This document shows positions 1-10,904 of a DNA stretch of 64,000 bases, in pieces (position 1 is the stretch's first letter; each line of letters starts with the position of its first letter). Origin of the DNA: Ostrinia nubilalis (Eukaryota; Arthropoda; Insecta; Lepidoptera; Crambidae). The position numbers and the translations under genes are program-made. The notes beneath the pieces are model-generated. The model ran no database searches. It had not been told where the DNA came from and saw nothing but the letters and a program-made list of their open reading frames with translations. The DNA is taken from positions 9,054,501 to 9,118,500 of the forward strand of contig NC_087112.1 of NCBI RefSeq assembly GCF_963855985.1, written 5' to 3'.

Positions 1-1829
1 CTATTGTAATAGAAATGATGACATTAACGATTAATTTAAGAATGGACTTTGATTTAGGATAAATGGAATATCAATACAAACAAATTGAAGAGTTTTATTT
101 GCTTCAATAGTCTAATTTAAAGTTTCTAAATAATTGACTAGGCCATTGAATTACCTTCACAAAACAATAAGTTCGATTAATTTTTAATTATTATCTGTTA
201 TAGGATATTTTACCATGAAATACTCAACACCATAAATTTAGATTCGAATCAATTGAAATCGAAAGCAAGCAGATAAAATAATAAACAAATAAGTTTCTTT
301 TTTGTCGACTGTACGCTTATGCCAACTTTTCGGCTCTTGCTTTGGCGGCGTCGGCGTCTTTGTGTCAACAAAAGGCGTGCGGCTTGTCGGCATTTGTCGG
401 CGCGTGCGCTTTGATTTAATTCAGTTTTTGACTAGCTTTCTTGTGTGAAGGTGCGTTTTGTAGTGCTCGTGAAGTGAACTATGACGCACAGATGCACAAA
501 TGCAAATAAATTTACTTAGACGCGCCTTAAAAATCATGGCCTTTGCTGGTTGATTTTTCGATGGTATCGTGAGTCCGTTTTACTGTGATTAACATAAGAT
601 AATAAGGATAGACAACGATATGAGAGTAGGCCTGCAACATTGAAGTGATAGCTCGCCCAATCAGTCGATCAGCTAATCGGCTATCAGCTGTGACGACTGC
701 TGTGAGTTGTTATGACGTGAGTGTAAACAACAAAAAAGCGTGCAGTGGTAGTGAGCGTTGTGTGTGTTGTGTCTCGTGTTCCTGTGCAGAATGAATACAC
801 TACAGCTTTGTTGTGTGAGTAAAAAATACAGCATGTTCCATTATGTAAGACGAAATGAATTTTTATTTTTGTTAGAAAATGTAACTTTGTAAAATCATTA
901 TAAAACACATACTCAAATTTGGTGAACTTGTTCAGTGTACCGTATAGATGCCCCCATTAAAAGGAATGTAGCTAGTTTAGAAGGACCCTGTATAAAAGAA
1001 AGTCGTGTTAGTTACACCACTTATAACTCAAGAACGGCTGAACCGATTTAGCTGAAAATTGTCAGGGAGGTAGCTTAGAGCCCGGAGAAGGACATAGGAT
1101 ACTTTTTATCCCGTTCGAAATTAAAAAAAAAGTCTGCTTATTTATTGCCATTAAGGCGGAACAAAGTTCGCCGGGTCAGCTAGTATTTATATAAGAATTA
1201 CATATCTACACTAATATTACATATCTATACTAAGAGGAAAACTTTGTTAGTTTGTTTGGTTGTAATGAATAGGCTCAAAAACTACTGGACCGTTTTTAAA
1301 AATTCTTTCAACGTTCGAAAGCTACATTATCCACGAGTAACATAGGCTAAATTTTATTTTGGAAAAAAATAGGGTTCCGTAAAATATGTAGATAATGTAG
1401 TCCACGCGCGCGAAGCCTAGTGTGCAATAAAATTACATGTTTACGGGAACTTTCCCACCTCTCGTTTCCAACGCTGCAACTCTTCTCAAATCAAATCAAA
1501 ATTATCTTTATTTGTGCAGACTAATTAAATTCTGTTGCCAGGATCTACAAAATTACACGTTTGCATAGGTTTCAGTTTTATTGAGTAGCTTTTAGCATTT
1601 CTCGATTATCGAATCGTCCTGGTTTCGACTCCGATTCCGACATTGTTGGGCTGTTGATTACATTTACCTTTTCATTATTTGATATTTACGGAGACATCGC
1701 TAGAAATTCACGTGGAGTTTCTGCGACTTTGTGGGACAATGACGCTCTATATGCCTAGTGCGATTTTGCATTGAACGTCGTCGTTAGCGAGTACGTGAAA
1801 AACCTATTTTAGTTTTTTAAAGTATCAGC
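1..1829. other. Upstream intron or intergenic DNA with repeats
   Basis: No exon with good splice sites was found before 2287. The stretch is AT-rich and holds at least two lepidopteran repeat fragments (about 1005-1183 and 1205-1395) and a short LINE-tail-like piece near 1483-1560. Because the first visible exon at 2287 starts inside a codon, this stretch is most simply intron of the RSBN1-type gene. Confidence 0.5.
1005..1183 (+). mobile_element. Helitron-like non-autonomous element
   Basis: The block starts near 'ttacaccacttataactc' and ends in a GC-richer tail with cgccgggtcagctag followed by T at 1184. The CTAG|T end is typical of lepidopteran Helitrons inserted between A and T. The next ~190 bp (about 1205-1395, 'actactggaccgtttt', 'ctacattatccacgagtaa') resembles another common lepidopteran repeat. 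Family assignment is from memory. Confidence 0.5.
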
Positions 1830-2043
1830 TAAAGCCCGGTCCGTGAGCACGTAGAATTTTGTCCAATGACCCCTAGCTACCCATCCTTATCGCTCGCGCG
1901 TAATTATATTGCTGTCGCGACTGTGCGACGGGCGCCCGCAGTGAGTGTGCGAGCGCGACAGCAACATAATTACGCGCGAGCAATAAGGATGGGTAGCTTG
2001 GGGTCATTGGAGAAAATTCTACGTGCTCACGGACCAGACTTTA
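1830..2043. mobile_element. Palindromic MITE, family A, copy 1
   Basis: An almost perfect foldback of ~210 bp. The left arm (aaagcccggtccgtgagcac ... ccatccttatcgctcgcgcg) is repeated inverted in the right arm (ending cgtgctcacggaccagact). It is flanked by TA on each side, the target duplication of Tc1/mariner-type elements. Seven relatives occur in the window. Short open frames inside the arms are by-products of the palindrome. Confidence 0.9.
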
Positions 2044-2286
2044 TAGTCTGGTACACATGTACGCTGTACAATCTTTCATACATTTCTTGTCATTTTTTAC
2101 GCAGTCGCTAGCGATGACGTTTGGTGTAATATCGCACTAAGCACACTGGTTCGAAACACAAAGCGACTTGCGTCCTCGCTGGCCAAAAACTTGGGGAACA
2201 CTTTGATTTCTTCACTAAGAAAGTACCTATGTTTGATGATATGCTTCATGGCAATTTTACATGTTTTCATTAACTTTCCATCGCAG

Positions 2287-2426
2287 GACCGGCATCAACG
2301 AGCTCCGCAACCTGCAATACCTGCCGCGCTACAGCGAGGCGCGCGAGTTCCTGTTCGAAGACCGCACGCGCGCGCACGCAGACCACGTGGGACACGGGCT
2401 CGACCGCATCACCACCGCCGCCGTCG
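2287..2426 (+). CDS. RSBN1-like exon (first in window)
   Basis: The acceptor ttccatcgcag precedes G-ACC-GGC and the donor is gtcagt. The exon enters with two bases of a codon already used and leaves with one base (G) completed by the next exon. It encodes [15 protein letters not shown] through DRITTAAVG. Its last ~49 bases plus donor recur in the same intron at 4048-4101. Confidence 0.92.
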
Positions 2427-5400
2427 GTCAGTATAACCACATAATAATAATAAGTACTTCGTACAGAAGATTTTCTTCGCGAAGGTATTTATAAAAATAC
2501 ACCACTAAATTTTTATCACCGAAAAAATTTTAACAGGTTATGTAGAAACGTGTGGAATATTGAAAGCAAAAGAAAAAGAAATGGTTTTCACAAAGTTAAT
2601 TTTTTTTATTAAATTTTCGTTAGTCCGTACGCGTCACAGCTTTGTCACTCCGCTGCTCGCTAGAGTAGTCGTACACGCTCGCACGTTGCATCGATCTGTC
2701 TGTCTCGCTCACGCCTCGACCACGCTTCCAGTGTTATTATTACATACTTAGCTAACTTAGACCATTTTGAATTCTAATAAGTGTTACATTATCGTACTTA
2801 AATAGTGCTAGCGACGCGTGTGTCCATAAATTACCAATTTTAGGAGGAAATTTTGAGTCGCTTTATTTAACTTCTTTTTTTGCACAAATGGGATCAGTAT
2901 CAATAACTCATTACCCAGAATTTTTTTTTCGGTGATAAAAATTTTGTTGTGTATATGTCGCAGTCGGATTGTATAATCCGCCGTTTTACATTACCACTAG
3001 GCATTTTACATTACAGCTCTGTTTTGTAATACGGCGGTTGAACGTTTAGGCGAATTGTCATTGCGATACGTTCTTCAATACGGCGGCCCACGTTTAGCCG
3101 CATCGTACTACTATAGATTGTAGGGTGACCATACTTACAAAATAAAACAATGTTTAATGAAAATAAATTTTAATAAGACATTTTAAGAATTATTACCTTC
3201 GTCACTGTATACTAAATAATATATTTGGCTTCAGTATTATTTTTTTTACTTATTTATAAATCACAAGGGATAGCCATAAAAAAAAGTAACTCAAAACAAT
3301 TAGACTTTTCTAAACATTTTAAGAATTAATTAGATATTTGGCTTTAGTCTTTTTTAGACATTAAAAATGATCAAAGGGAACAGGTAACTCACAACAATAA
3401 AGTTTTAGTCATTTTTTCTGGGTTATTTTTCTTGAAGATAAAATTATCTTCACCGGCCACAGCCATGATTTCATATTTTTACACTAATAATATTGTGTAG
3501 GATTCCGCCAAACACCAGAATCCATAGCCACTTTGTACGGCAGCGCCACGGTATTGAAAATAGGAACTAAAAACTGTCAAAGCGGCGGGTAATGACGCGC
3601 TGTTTTACATTACGGCTAGCCGTATTGAAGAACGTTTGGCGCCGAATACATTCCGGCGGATTTTCATTCAGCCGTATTCAATCCGCCTAAACGTTAATCC
3701 GCCGTATTACAAAACAGAGCTGTAATGCAAAATGCCTAGCTGTAATGTAAAACGGCGGATTATACAATCTGACTGCGACATATATGTTAACAATATGGTG
3801 TAATTTAGATTGTCTCAAGAGTCGAGCACCATTTTGTTGACAAACGTCAGTGATCGGTACTGCGGCGAAGCCATAGGGCTGACTTCGGTAAAATGTGTGA
3901 AGTGAGGTGCCAAACTGCGGAAAATGACGGAGGAAATACATGAATAAGCATTATATTTTGTGTTTCTATTATTCAGGCAGTTAAAATACTGCACAGTATT
4001 AATTACACCACCGTTCTTTTTTTCTACTTTCCATCATACGTACATAGTTTACACGTGGGCCACGGGCTCGACCGCATCACCACCGCCGCCGTCGGTCAGT
4101 ACCATCATCATCATCATCATCCCAACCGTAGGATGCCCACTGCTGGACAAAGCCTCCCCCAAAGATTTCCTCAAAGTCCGGTCCTGTGCCGCCCGCATCC
4201 AGGCACCTCCCACCACCTTCACCAGATCGTCGGTTCATCTAGCTAGTGGAAGGCCCGTGGTCCGTGGTCGCCACTCGAGAACTTTCCTGCCCCAGCGGCT
4301 ATCAGCTCTGCGAGCTATGTGCCCCGCCCACTGCCACTTGATTTTAGCGATTCTGTGGGCTATGTCAGCCACTTTGGTTCTCCTGCAGATCTCCTTACAA
4401 CAGCAAAGAATAATAATGGTACGACGCACAGAAAGCTTTCTTCGCGAAGGTATTTCGCGAAAAATTACTACTCAATGTCGTCAACAATATAGTAGAATTT
4501 AACTTGTCTCTGAGTCGAGCACCGTTTCGTTTGACTTATGTCAGCGATCGATATAGTTGAACCATTTAGAAACGTCAAATGGCTAAAATCTTTATCCCAC
4601 GACCCCACGTACATTGTCTTTGTTTCGAAAGACGTCCACTGCTGGACAACGGCCTTCCCCAAGGATTTCTTTGCTTCCCAGGTCTTAATATCTTAAACCG
4701 TAAGTAATTCTAACGTAAAATTTAATCACCAGGTGTGCTGAAAGCGATTCACTGCGGCGACGAGTCGGACCGCGGCCGCATCACTAAAGACGTGGTCGCC
4801 TTCCACGCGGCGGACTTCAACCAGCTCGTGCAACTGCTACAATTGGATCTTTATGAGCCGCCCATCTCGCAGTGCGTCACGTGGTAAGCATAAAACTGTT
4901 TCGCAGCGCGTCATTATGATATGACCATCTCGCAGTACGTCACCGCGTCATTGTGCTACTGTCTTGCAGGGCGTCATATTAACATACTACCGTCCCGCAG
5001 CGCATCACACTGAAACAATATTGTCTCGCAGCGCGTCATTATGATACACTATTGTCTCGCTGCGCGACACATTGACACAGCCGACTCGCGGTAGCGTCAC
5101 ATTGACACACTATGGTCTCGCAGTTAGTCACATTGACACACTACCATCTCGTAGTGCGTCACGTGTTAACCTTTTCAACGCCAATGACGGATACATGCGT
5201 ACATCAGGTTGAACGCCAACGAAGCCGATGGATTAATCCGCCTTAAAAATGATGTCAGTAATAGGCTAATTGAGTATTATGTAAACTGAATAATAATGAA
5301 TACAATGATTATATTGATTTCATAATTTATCAAGCGTGGCGTCATCAGAGTGATGGCTTTTGTATTTGACCTGGCGTTGAAAAGGTTAAACATGATGCAC

Positions 5401-8400
5401 TACAGTGACGAGTCTGACCGCGTATCTACATTACATATTTATATTTTTTATTTCGCTGCGATTGACTAGACCAGGCCTGCTATTAGCTAGCTAGACCTTG
5501 GGCACCACTATTAGTTATTAAATTGCATTGCTCTCTTCCAGGCTAGAAGAAGCGAAACTCAACCAACTGCGACGTGAAGGCGTGCGCTACTCGCGCCTGC
5601 CGCTGTGCTCCGATGACATCTACTTCTTACCCCGAAACATTATCCATCAGTTCCGCACAGTGTCTGCGGTCGCCTCCATTGGTGAGTGATCGATTGATGA
5701 ATATTATAAGTTTTCCTTGAGTATGAGATGACTTCTAGGTAATGGCTGGTGGCGGTAAGATGTAAAAACACTCAACAAATAAAACTCTTAGGTCAGCATC
5801 AGGCCGAAATGTTTCTGATCCAATTTTATTATTGGGTGTCACGGCATGTAGCCACAGACTAGACTGTAGCTTTAAACACAACGTATTTTCATCAATAGTA
5901 TTTTATTTAAGATTGATGTTTTTTAAAGTCAGCATAGTTTGGCACAAATAAGGTCTAGATTGTGGCTAAAACTATGATGATCACATTCCAATTCTAATCT
6001 CTTATCGACATAATATTTTCATTTCCCAATAAGTAATGGCAGATGTGAAAAATGTACACACGACAGTACATCAGGCTACCCATTTAATGTTGCAATAATG
6101 CCCCTATTACAACTGCACAAGAACCCACAGTGGTTACGTTGACTTGCCGTCGTCTGTACTATGAAGGCTAAGTAACATAATAACGGTTTCTAAAAACCTA
6201 TCGACTCGAATAGTCTCTTATGTTGTGTAACAAAGTTACAGTATTGACATAATACACTCAATATCAAATAAACCGCACCTTCCGCGACGCGAACTTTAAA
6301 GATTTTCTTCTGACACAATCATGGTGCCCCAAAAATATTGGTGTTATTTGAAAGCCCAATAAATATCCTTAAAGAAAAACACATTTAATTTCTAAATAAA
6401 TGATTATCATTTACCATAAATGTGACTTGAAAAGAGACCTCACTTTGGGCTCACCTCTGGGATCAATTAGACCAAATTTTATGGTTATAAAACCAAATAA
6501 TGATCACATGTGCCCTCTTTAACAGATGGATACCGATTAATCCCAACTTAACAGTTTTACAGCCATAAAAGTTGGCTCAAGCGTAATAGCCTATTTTTTG
6601 AAGAAGTGACTCTGGATCCTTCTAAAGACACATTTTTGGGGTAAAAACCTTTCCTTTAATGAAACGAAGCTTAGAACTAGGCTTTTAAATGGTGCCAATA
6701 TTGGTGGGAAGTGGGGATGCATACGTTTGAAAGTGCTCGTTGCGGGAGGTGCGATTTATTTGATGTTGAGTGTATTTGTCGTCTCTTCCCAGCGTGGCAC
6801 CTGCGCCTGAAGCAGTACTACCCGTCGTCGGAGGCGTCGTCGCCGGCCGACGAGCGCCCGCCGCCCGACGCCGCGCCCGCGCCGCCGCCGCACAACCACG
6901 CGCCGCCTGGTAAGGCCTACCCACTAAGCCCTAGCCAAAGTAATGCCCGTTTTCACCATCAATCCCCAATTTTTAAGTGACCCCTATGGCAGGCCTGTTC
7001 ATCTCCGCGAGTTTACATCGAAAACAAAACACGCACGATGGCCCACCTATAGGATACTATTCGACAAGGCCTCACGTACGAGCGAACATTGACTCACGCA
7101 CGCGTATTCTTGTGTATGATGGAAGAAAATAAAGAAAATGGTGTACTAAATACTGTGCAGTATTTAACTGCCTAAATAATAATAAAAACAGAATGTACTT
7201 TTTTAAGTTGCCTCAAGACACTGAGAGGTAAATAAGTAGTTAATATTATTCATGATAATTCATGCTAAATCATGTATTTCCTCCGCCATTTTCCGCAGTT
7301 TGGCACCTCACGTCACATCATTTTACCGAAGTCAGCTATAGCTTCGGCGCAGTGCCGATCACTGACGTTTGTCAACAAAATGATGCTTGACTCTTGAGAC
7401 AGGCTAAATTACACCATATTGTTAATGGCATTGAGCATACATTTTTTTAAATACCTTCGCAAAGTAAAACTTCTGTACCTAGTACTTATTATTATTCTGT
7501 GCCTATGGTAACAAACAACAATAATTTTGTTTACATAGGGGTCACTTAAAAATTAGAAATTGATGGTGAGAAACTGCACTGCACTGGTCGAGAATGCTTT
7601 AGTGCATTAAGTCCGCCTTATGTACAAATTTATTTTGGCATTAAAGTTTAAATAAAATAAATAAATAAAAAAGGGCATAACTCTCGTAACATAACCCTAG
7701 AATTAAGCACTAACTACAGTCTGGTCCGGGAGCACGTAGAATTTTGTCCAATGACCCCAAGCTACCCATCCTTCTCGCACGTAATTATGTTGCTGTCGCG
7801 CTCGCACACTCACTGCGGGCGCCCGTCGCACTGTCGCGACAGCAACATAATTACGCGCGAGCGATAAGGATGGGTAGCTTGGGGTCATTGGATAAAATTC
7901 TACGTGCTCACAGACCAGACTATAGGCACTTTCATTGTCATACAGGGGACCCCAAGAGGTTGTCTATCTCATGCTCTCATGAATAACTTGCGTGCGCAGA
8001 TCATAATACCATGGATGTGTCAACGTGAAATTGTGAACTCCGTCAGTTTATAATAATAATAATAAATAAATGTTTATTTTCTCTTCACAATGGTAACAAA
8101 GAATTATGGAATACTACAATTGTGAATGTTACAATAACAGAACCTTTGCGAGAGACTGGTGTCTAAACTAGGGTAATCCCTGTGTGATAGATCACCAGGC
8201 TCTCAACTTGCTCCTTGAACTAAACAAACACGCACAAAGTGCGAAGAGAGATCACAAGTATTTGCACTTGATGATGATAATGATATTAATTATAATGCGT
8301 GATATTGTGAACTAACAGTGGGTTAGGTTAGATTCATCAGATTATTATGTGACGGAATTCACAATTTTACATTTTCGAGATGAAAAAACGCTACTCAAGT

Positions 8401-9168
8401 TTATTCAGATTACTTTTTATTTTTTCATAAAATATGTGATGATTTGTGTATTATTCTAAATCATTTCCATTCAAACAATGCCATTGTTATTTTGCAGACA
8501 CTAAAAAGTCTTCAACAAAACATAAGGATGGAGTTATAGAAATGAGAGCGCTCAGTGCGAAATTCAAAGAAAAACCAGCGTTGAAAGTGGGCGAAAACAG
8601 AAAGAGCATAGAAGTCCAGACCAAACCCGAAAACAAGGACGAGAAGAGAGACAAAAAAGTCGAAACAAAAACGGAAAGGACAGAAAAACCGGACAAAGAA
8701 ATCAAAGTGGAGAAAACTGAAAAAGACAGGACAGAGCAAAAATCTGAAAGGACAGAGCAAAAACCGGAAAGGACAGAGCAAAAACCGGAAAGGACAGAGC
8801 AAAAACCTGAGAGGACAGAGCATAAAGCAGACCATAAATCAGAGAGAAACGATCACAAATCCGAGCCTAAGTCGGACAAAACTGAAAAGTCAGATAAAGT
8901 GGATAAAGACAAAAACCACAGGCATAAAGACTCTGACAAACACCGAACGGAGAGGTCAGAGAAACATGATCACCACAGGCGGCATTCGTCTTCGTCGAGA
9001 TCGCACAAGTCGCATAAATCCGACCGGAGGGACCACAAGGAGCACAGAAAGGACGACAGAAGCAGGACAGAAGATAGAAAGTATGAAAACAAGCACAGAG
9101 AAGTGAAAGAAAGCAAAGTGGAAAGTGTCAAGTTACCGCAAACGGTAGTTCATCGACCACCCGATTAG
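2287..9168 (+). CDS. RSBN1/RSBN1L-like chromatin protein (KDM9/DPY-21 family), C-terminal half, five exons
   Basis: Exons 2287-2426, 4733-4883, 5542-5681, 6793-6909 and 8498-9168 join in one frame with AG/GT borders. The product carries strings I know from vertebrate RSBN1: [89 protein letters not shown] and [10 protein letters not shown]. This family includes nematode DPY-21, a JmjC histone H4K20 demethylase; human RSBN1 has been named KDM9. An H-x-D triplet (HAD, codons near 2372-2380) could be part of the metal site, but I cannot prove that here. The final exon encodes a very charged K/E/R/D tail, probably insect-specific and disordered. The N-terminus lies outside the window. The introns carry exon-derived repeats and MITEs. 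Confidence 0.93.
2502..2949. mobile_element. Terminal-inverted-repeat element, ~450 bp
   Basis: Ends match as an inverted pair: 'aatttttatcaccgaaaaaa' on the left and 'ttttttcggtgataaaaatt' on the right. The interior has no transposase-like frame. A second inverted-repeat element starts almost directly after it. Confidence 0.6.
2951..3786. mobile_element. Long-TIR DNA element, ~830 bp
   Basis: About 150 bp at each end are inverted copies: tatgtcgcagtcggattgta at the left, tacaatctgactgcgacata at the right, continuing with aatccgccgttttacatta and gagctgtaatgcaaaatgcc. Recurrent cggcgg/ccgccg motifs mark the arms. There is no recognisable transposase, so this looks non-autonomous. Confidence 0.75.
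3787..4012 (-). mobile_element. Remnant of a THAP-bearing DNA element
   Basis: Read on the minus strand this matches the interior of the element at 6944-7577: catgtatttcctccgtcatt, gcagtttggcacctca, and a stretch equivalent to the start of a THAP zinc finger (a YCAVF-like string near 3975-4000, here interrupted). It has decayed and has no intact frame. Confidence 0.6.
4048..4101 (+). repeat. Copy of the 3' end and donor of exon 2287-2426
   Basis: About 49 bases (cacgtgggccacgggctcga ... gccgccgtcg) repeat the last part of the exon ending at 2426 with one change in the coding part, followed by the same donor start gtcagta. No acceptor precedes it, so it is a truncated exon copy 1.6 kb downstream in the same intron. 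Confidence 0.9.
4105..4430 (-). mobile_element. RTE-type LINE 3' fragment
   Basis: On the minus strand it encodes the usual C-terminal string of lepidopteran RTE-like elements ([20 protein letters not shown], then [10 protein letters not shown]) with frameshifts. It ends in an (ATG)n run, seen here as atcatcatcatc at 4102-4120. Related scraps lie at 4618-4690 (ccactgctggacaacggcct). Confidence 0.8.
4733..4883 (+). CDS. RSBN1-like exon
   Basis: The acceptor tttaatcaccag and donor gtaagc frame [18 protein letters not shown] through PPISQCVTW. It takes one base from the previous exon and leaves two (TG) to be completed by G of the next, giving W. The last ~24 bases seed a tandem repeat in the following intron. 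Confidence 0.93.
4884..5165 (+). repeat. Satellite made of the preceding exon's end
   Basis: Eight or nine degenerate units of roughly 30-38 bp, each with a version of ctcgcagtgcgtcacgtg, the end of the exon at 4862-4883, followed by varied intron bases such as attatgatacactattgt. The last unit (ctcgtagtgcgtcacgtg) is almost a perfect copy and abuts the MITE at 5166. Confidence 0.88.
5166..5389. mobile_element. piggyBac-type MITE with TTAA target duplication
   Basis: Flanked by TTAA at 5166-5169 and 5386-5389. Inverted ends are ccttttcaacgcca and tggcgttgaaaagg. It is 224 bp including both TTAA copies, with no coding capacity. It sits just after the last unit of the exon-derived satellite. 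Confidence 0.85.
5396..5432 (+). repeat. Fragment of exon 4733-4883 (5' part)
   Basis: The string gcactacagtgacgagtctgaccgcg resembles gcggcgacgagtcggaccgcg near 4757 in the exon (in short windows, gacgagtcggaccgcg versus gacgagtctgaccgcg). It lies in the same intron beyond the MITE. It has no splice sites. Confidence 0.6.
5542..5681 (+). CDS. RSBN1-like exon
   Basis: Acceptor ctctcttccag, donor gtgagt. Encodes [18 protein letters not shown] and [19 protein letters not shown], ending in TVSAVASI. These are among the best conserved strings of the RSBN1 family. Phase fits both neighbours. Confidence 0.95.
5682..6792 (+). other. Intron without recognised content
   Basis: About 1.1 kb of AT-rich intron between two RSBN1-type exons. 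I see no repeat array, exon copy or open frame of interest here. Confidence 0.6.
6793..6909 (+). CDS. RSBN1-like exon
   Basis: Acceptor gtctcttcccag, donor gtaagg. Encodes [17 protein letters not shown] and then a proline/alanine-rich linker ending HNHAPP. The WHLRLKQYY string is the end of the conserved RSBN1 region; the linker is not conserved. Confidence 0.93.
6944..7577. mobile_element. TIR element carrying a THAP-domain relic
   Basis: Inverted ends: 'ttcaccatcaatccccaatt' with tttaagtgacccctatgg on the left, and the reverse complement (ataggggtcacttaaaaatt) near 7537-7557. Inside, 7131-7210 reads as the start of a THAP zinc finger ([12 protein letters not shown] then [14 protein letters not shown]-x4-C spacing) preceded by an in-frame stop. 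Probably a deleted derivative of a transposon whose transposase began with a THAP domain, as in P elements. Confidence 0.7.
7600..7690 (+). mobile_element. LINE or SINE 3' tail
   Basis: Contains attaagtccgccttatgta and aagtttaaataaaataaata, a common lepidopteran retroelement 3' end with a TAAA-like tail. Only the tail is visible. Confidence 0.5.
7715..7922. mobile_element. Palindromic MITE, family A, copy 2
   Basis: Same foldback as 1830-2043 with TA borders. It is slightly shorter because of small deletions in the left arm (ccatccttctcgcacg). It lies in the intron before the last RSBN1-type exon. Confidence 0.88.
8017..8372. mobile_element. MITE interrupted by a retroelement tail
   Basis: Outer ends (tcaacgtgaaattgtgaact left, tgacggaattcacaatttta right) match the compact 139-bp element at 40728-40866. 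About 220 bp (roughly 8054-8277, starting aataataataaataaatg) is extra here and looks like a minus-strand retroelement insertion with TTA-type tail. A ttataat string appears at both borders as a possible target duplication. Confidence 0.75.
8498..9168 (+). CDS. RSBN1-like terminal exon, charged tail
   Basis: Acceptor ttattttgcag, stop TAG at 9166-9168. About 223 residues, almost all K, E, R, D, S, T and H. It starts [21 protein letters not shown] 7-residue unit (RTEQKPE) repeats four or five times at 8731-8820, then HK-rich stretches ([16 protein letters not shown]). Composition predicts a disordered, nuclear, nucleic-acid- or protein-binding tail. I do not know a vertebrate counterpart. Confidence 0.9.
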
Positions 9169-9976
9169 TGATAGTGTGTGAGAACCGATCAAGTTTGAAG
9201 TGGTGTCAGTTTCATTTTGCTGACGTACGAGAGGACTGTTTCGTTTCTAGAAAACATATCCCGAATCCACGGACACCCGTAAGTAATTTAGCATAGAGGT
9301 TGGTTTGTTTATACTCTAACTTGACATGTTGACTGTTGCGAATTGACTGCTAAGTTCTAGTTAAAAGTATAACAAAACTTTGATGGCTATCTTTGGAATG
9401 GATAAGAAATATTTCAAACTCCTTACGAGTAATCAATTTGCAACTTTCAACATGAAACAATAAATGAAAACATCGTAATAAACGTAACCGGAATTTAATA
9501 CGAGATAATAAATATTGTAGTTATTGAATTAAGATATTTATTTACACTAGGTAAGGTCCATTCTTGTTTTGGTCTAGCAAAATGATCCTTCGTCCTATCT
9601 TCATGCTTGAGAATTAGTGCTTAGGATAGTCTTTTTGTAAATACTGATTAGTCTCTTAGAGGCTAGTAAGGTTGAGATGAATGTGAGCGCAGTTTTAGAT
9701 GCCAGTGAATTATTTTACTATTTCTCTTTGTAATTTGAAACAATTAATTGGCATTTATGTAACACATACACTAATAAAAAGACAAGAAAACATTGTATAG
9801 GATGTCCTAAAATTAGCACATCACCCTAGATGGGCGCCTAAGATGCATTGTACAAGCCTGCAAAATCCATTAAAAAAATAACTAAAATTGATCATCTTCC
9901 ATAACTTGAATGATGCGTCTTAGGCCCGATTACCTCCAGTGTCAAGTGACGTGCTAATTTTGGGACACCCTGTATG
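9169..9976 (+). other. Probable 3' UTR of the RSBN1-like gene
   Basis: Follows the stop codon. Candidate polyadenylation signals AATAAA occur at about 9460, 9478 and 9504, and again near 9772. No further coding exon is seen. Confidence 0.6.
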
Positions 9977-10191
9977 TAAGGCCCAGAACAGACGGTGAAA
10001 CGCGATTGCAACGAAACTGCAACTTTCTGATGATTCTGATGAATGAAACTGAAACTGAAAGTTTCAAACTGATCGCGTCATGTCTGGTCTCTCAACGGAC
10101 GCTATGGCAGAAACTTAGATGCAACTCAAAAGTAACTAGCAGTTGCAGTTTCGTTGCAGTTGCGTTTCACCGTCTGTTCTGGGCCTTAAGC
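9977..10191. mobile_element. MITE with ~60-bp inverted ends
   Basis: Left arm aaggcccagaacagacggtg then aaacgcgattgcaacgaaac; right arm is its inverted match ending caccgtctgttctgggcctt. An open frame of 65 codons inside is a by-product. Confidence 0.82.
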
Positions 10192-10904
10192 ATTGAGGTT
10201 TAGAGTTTTCTGAGACTGAAACTTTGTCTAGAGAATTTTCTATTCATCCATCTTTGATTCCTGTTGTTGACATTTGCATACACTTACGTTTTTTTATATG
10301 TAATGCGTTCAAAAATACATAATATCGAAATAAATAGATGTTTCTGGAAAAATGTCTTAGATTTCATATTAAACGTTTTTTCTATGTGAAATTAAATCAT
10401 ATATCTTATGTTGTGAATAACATAAGTACTGATATAAGTGTAAAATGTACTATTAAACTGTCATTTTTAATGTTCATCACGTAGTACTTTTTATGCTCAT
10501 AATCTTGTTTTTTTGCAAGCAAGTCCCATAAGATTTATTGTAGTTATCAATTAAATCTTAAAATCAATCTTTGTTATGTAAATATTTACAATATAAAGTC
10601 TAAAACTGCGGGCGATTGTGATGTGAAAAGAGTTTTAAAGCGACGAAAGAGAATATAATAAATAAATTTTAAGACAAGAAATTAAATTAATATTCACACA
10701 TATTTCTAAAATTGCACTAAGATTACAGAAAATATATTCTGATAGAGTAGCTAAGGGTAATTTTTAACATTTTGTGATTCTTTTTTTTACTTTTATTTAT
10801 TAAACACTGAGATATAAATCATTCATGGTTGTAATGGTATATTGTGCTTTCATACATATTGTACAAGTATTTTATACTTTTATATGATACTGATAAATAA
10901 ATAG
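10192..10904. other. AT-rich intergenic DNA
   Basis: Nothing recognisable apart from A/T runs. Possible extended 3' UTR of the upstream gene cannot be excluded. Confidence 0.5.

Noticed and set aside
1866..2111. MTPSYPS.../[14 protein letters not shown] open frames near every family A element
   Set aside because: They are produced by the palindromic arms and recur at each copy in both orientations.
3960..4502. 180-codon plus-strand frame
   Set aside because: It runs across an exon copy, an (atc)n tract and an antisense RTE fragment, with no coherent protein.
8487..8835. Minus-strand frames rich in F, L and C opposite the RSBN1-type last exon
   Set aside because: They are the antisense of the K/E/R-rich repeat codons.
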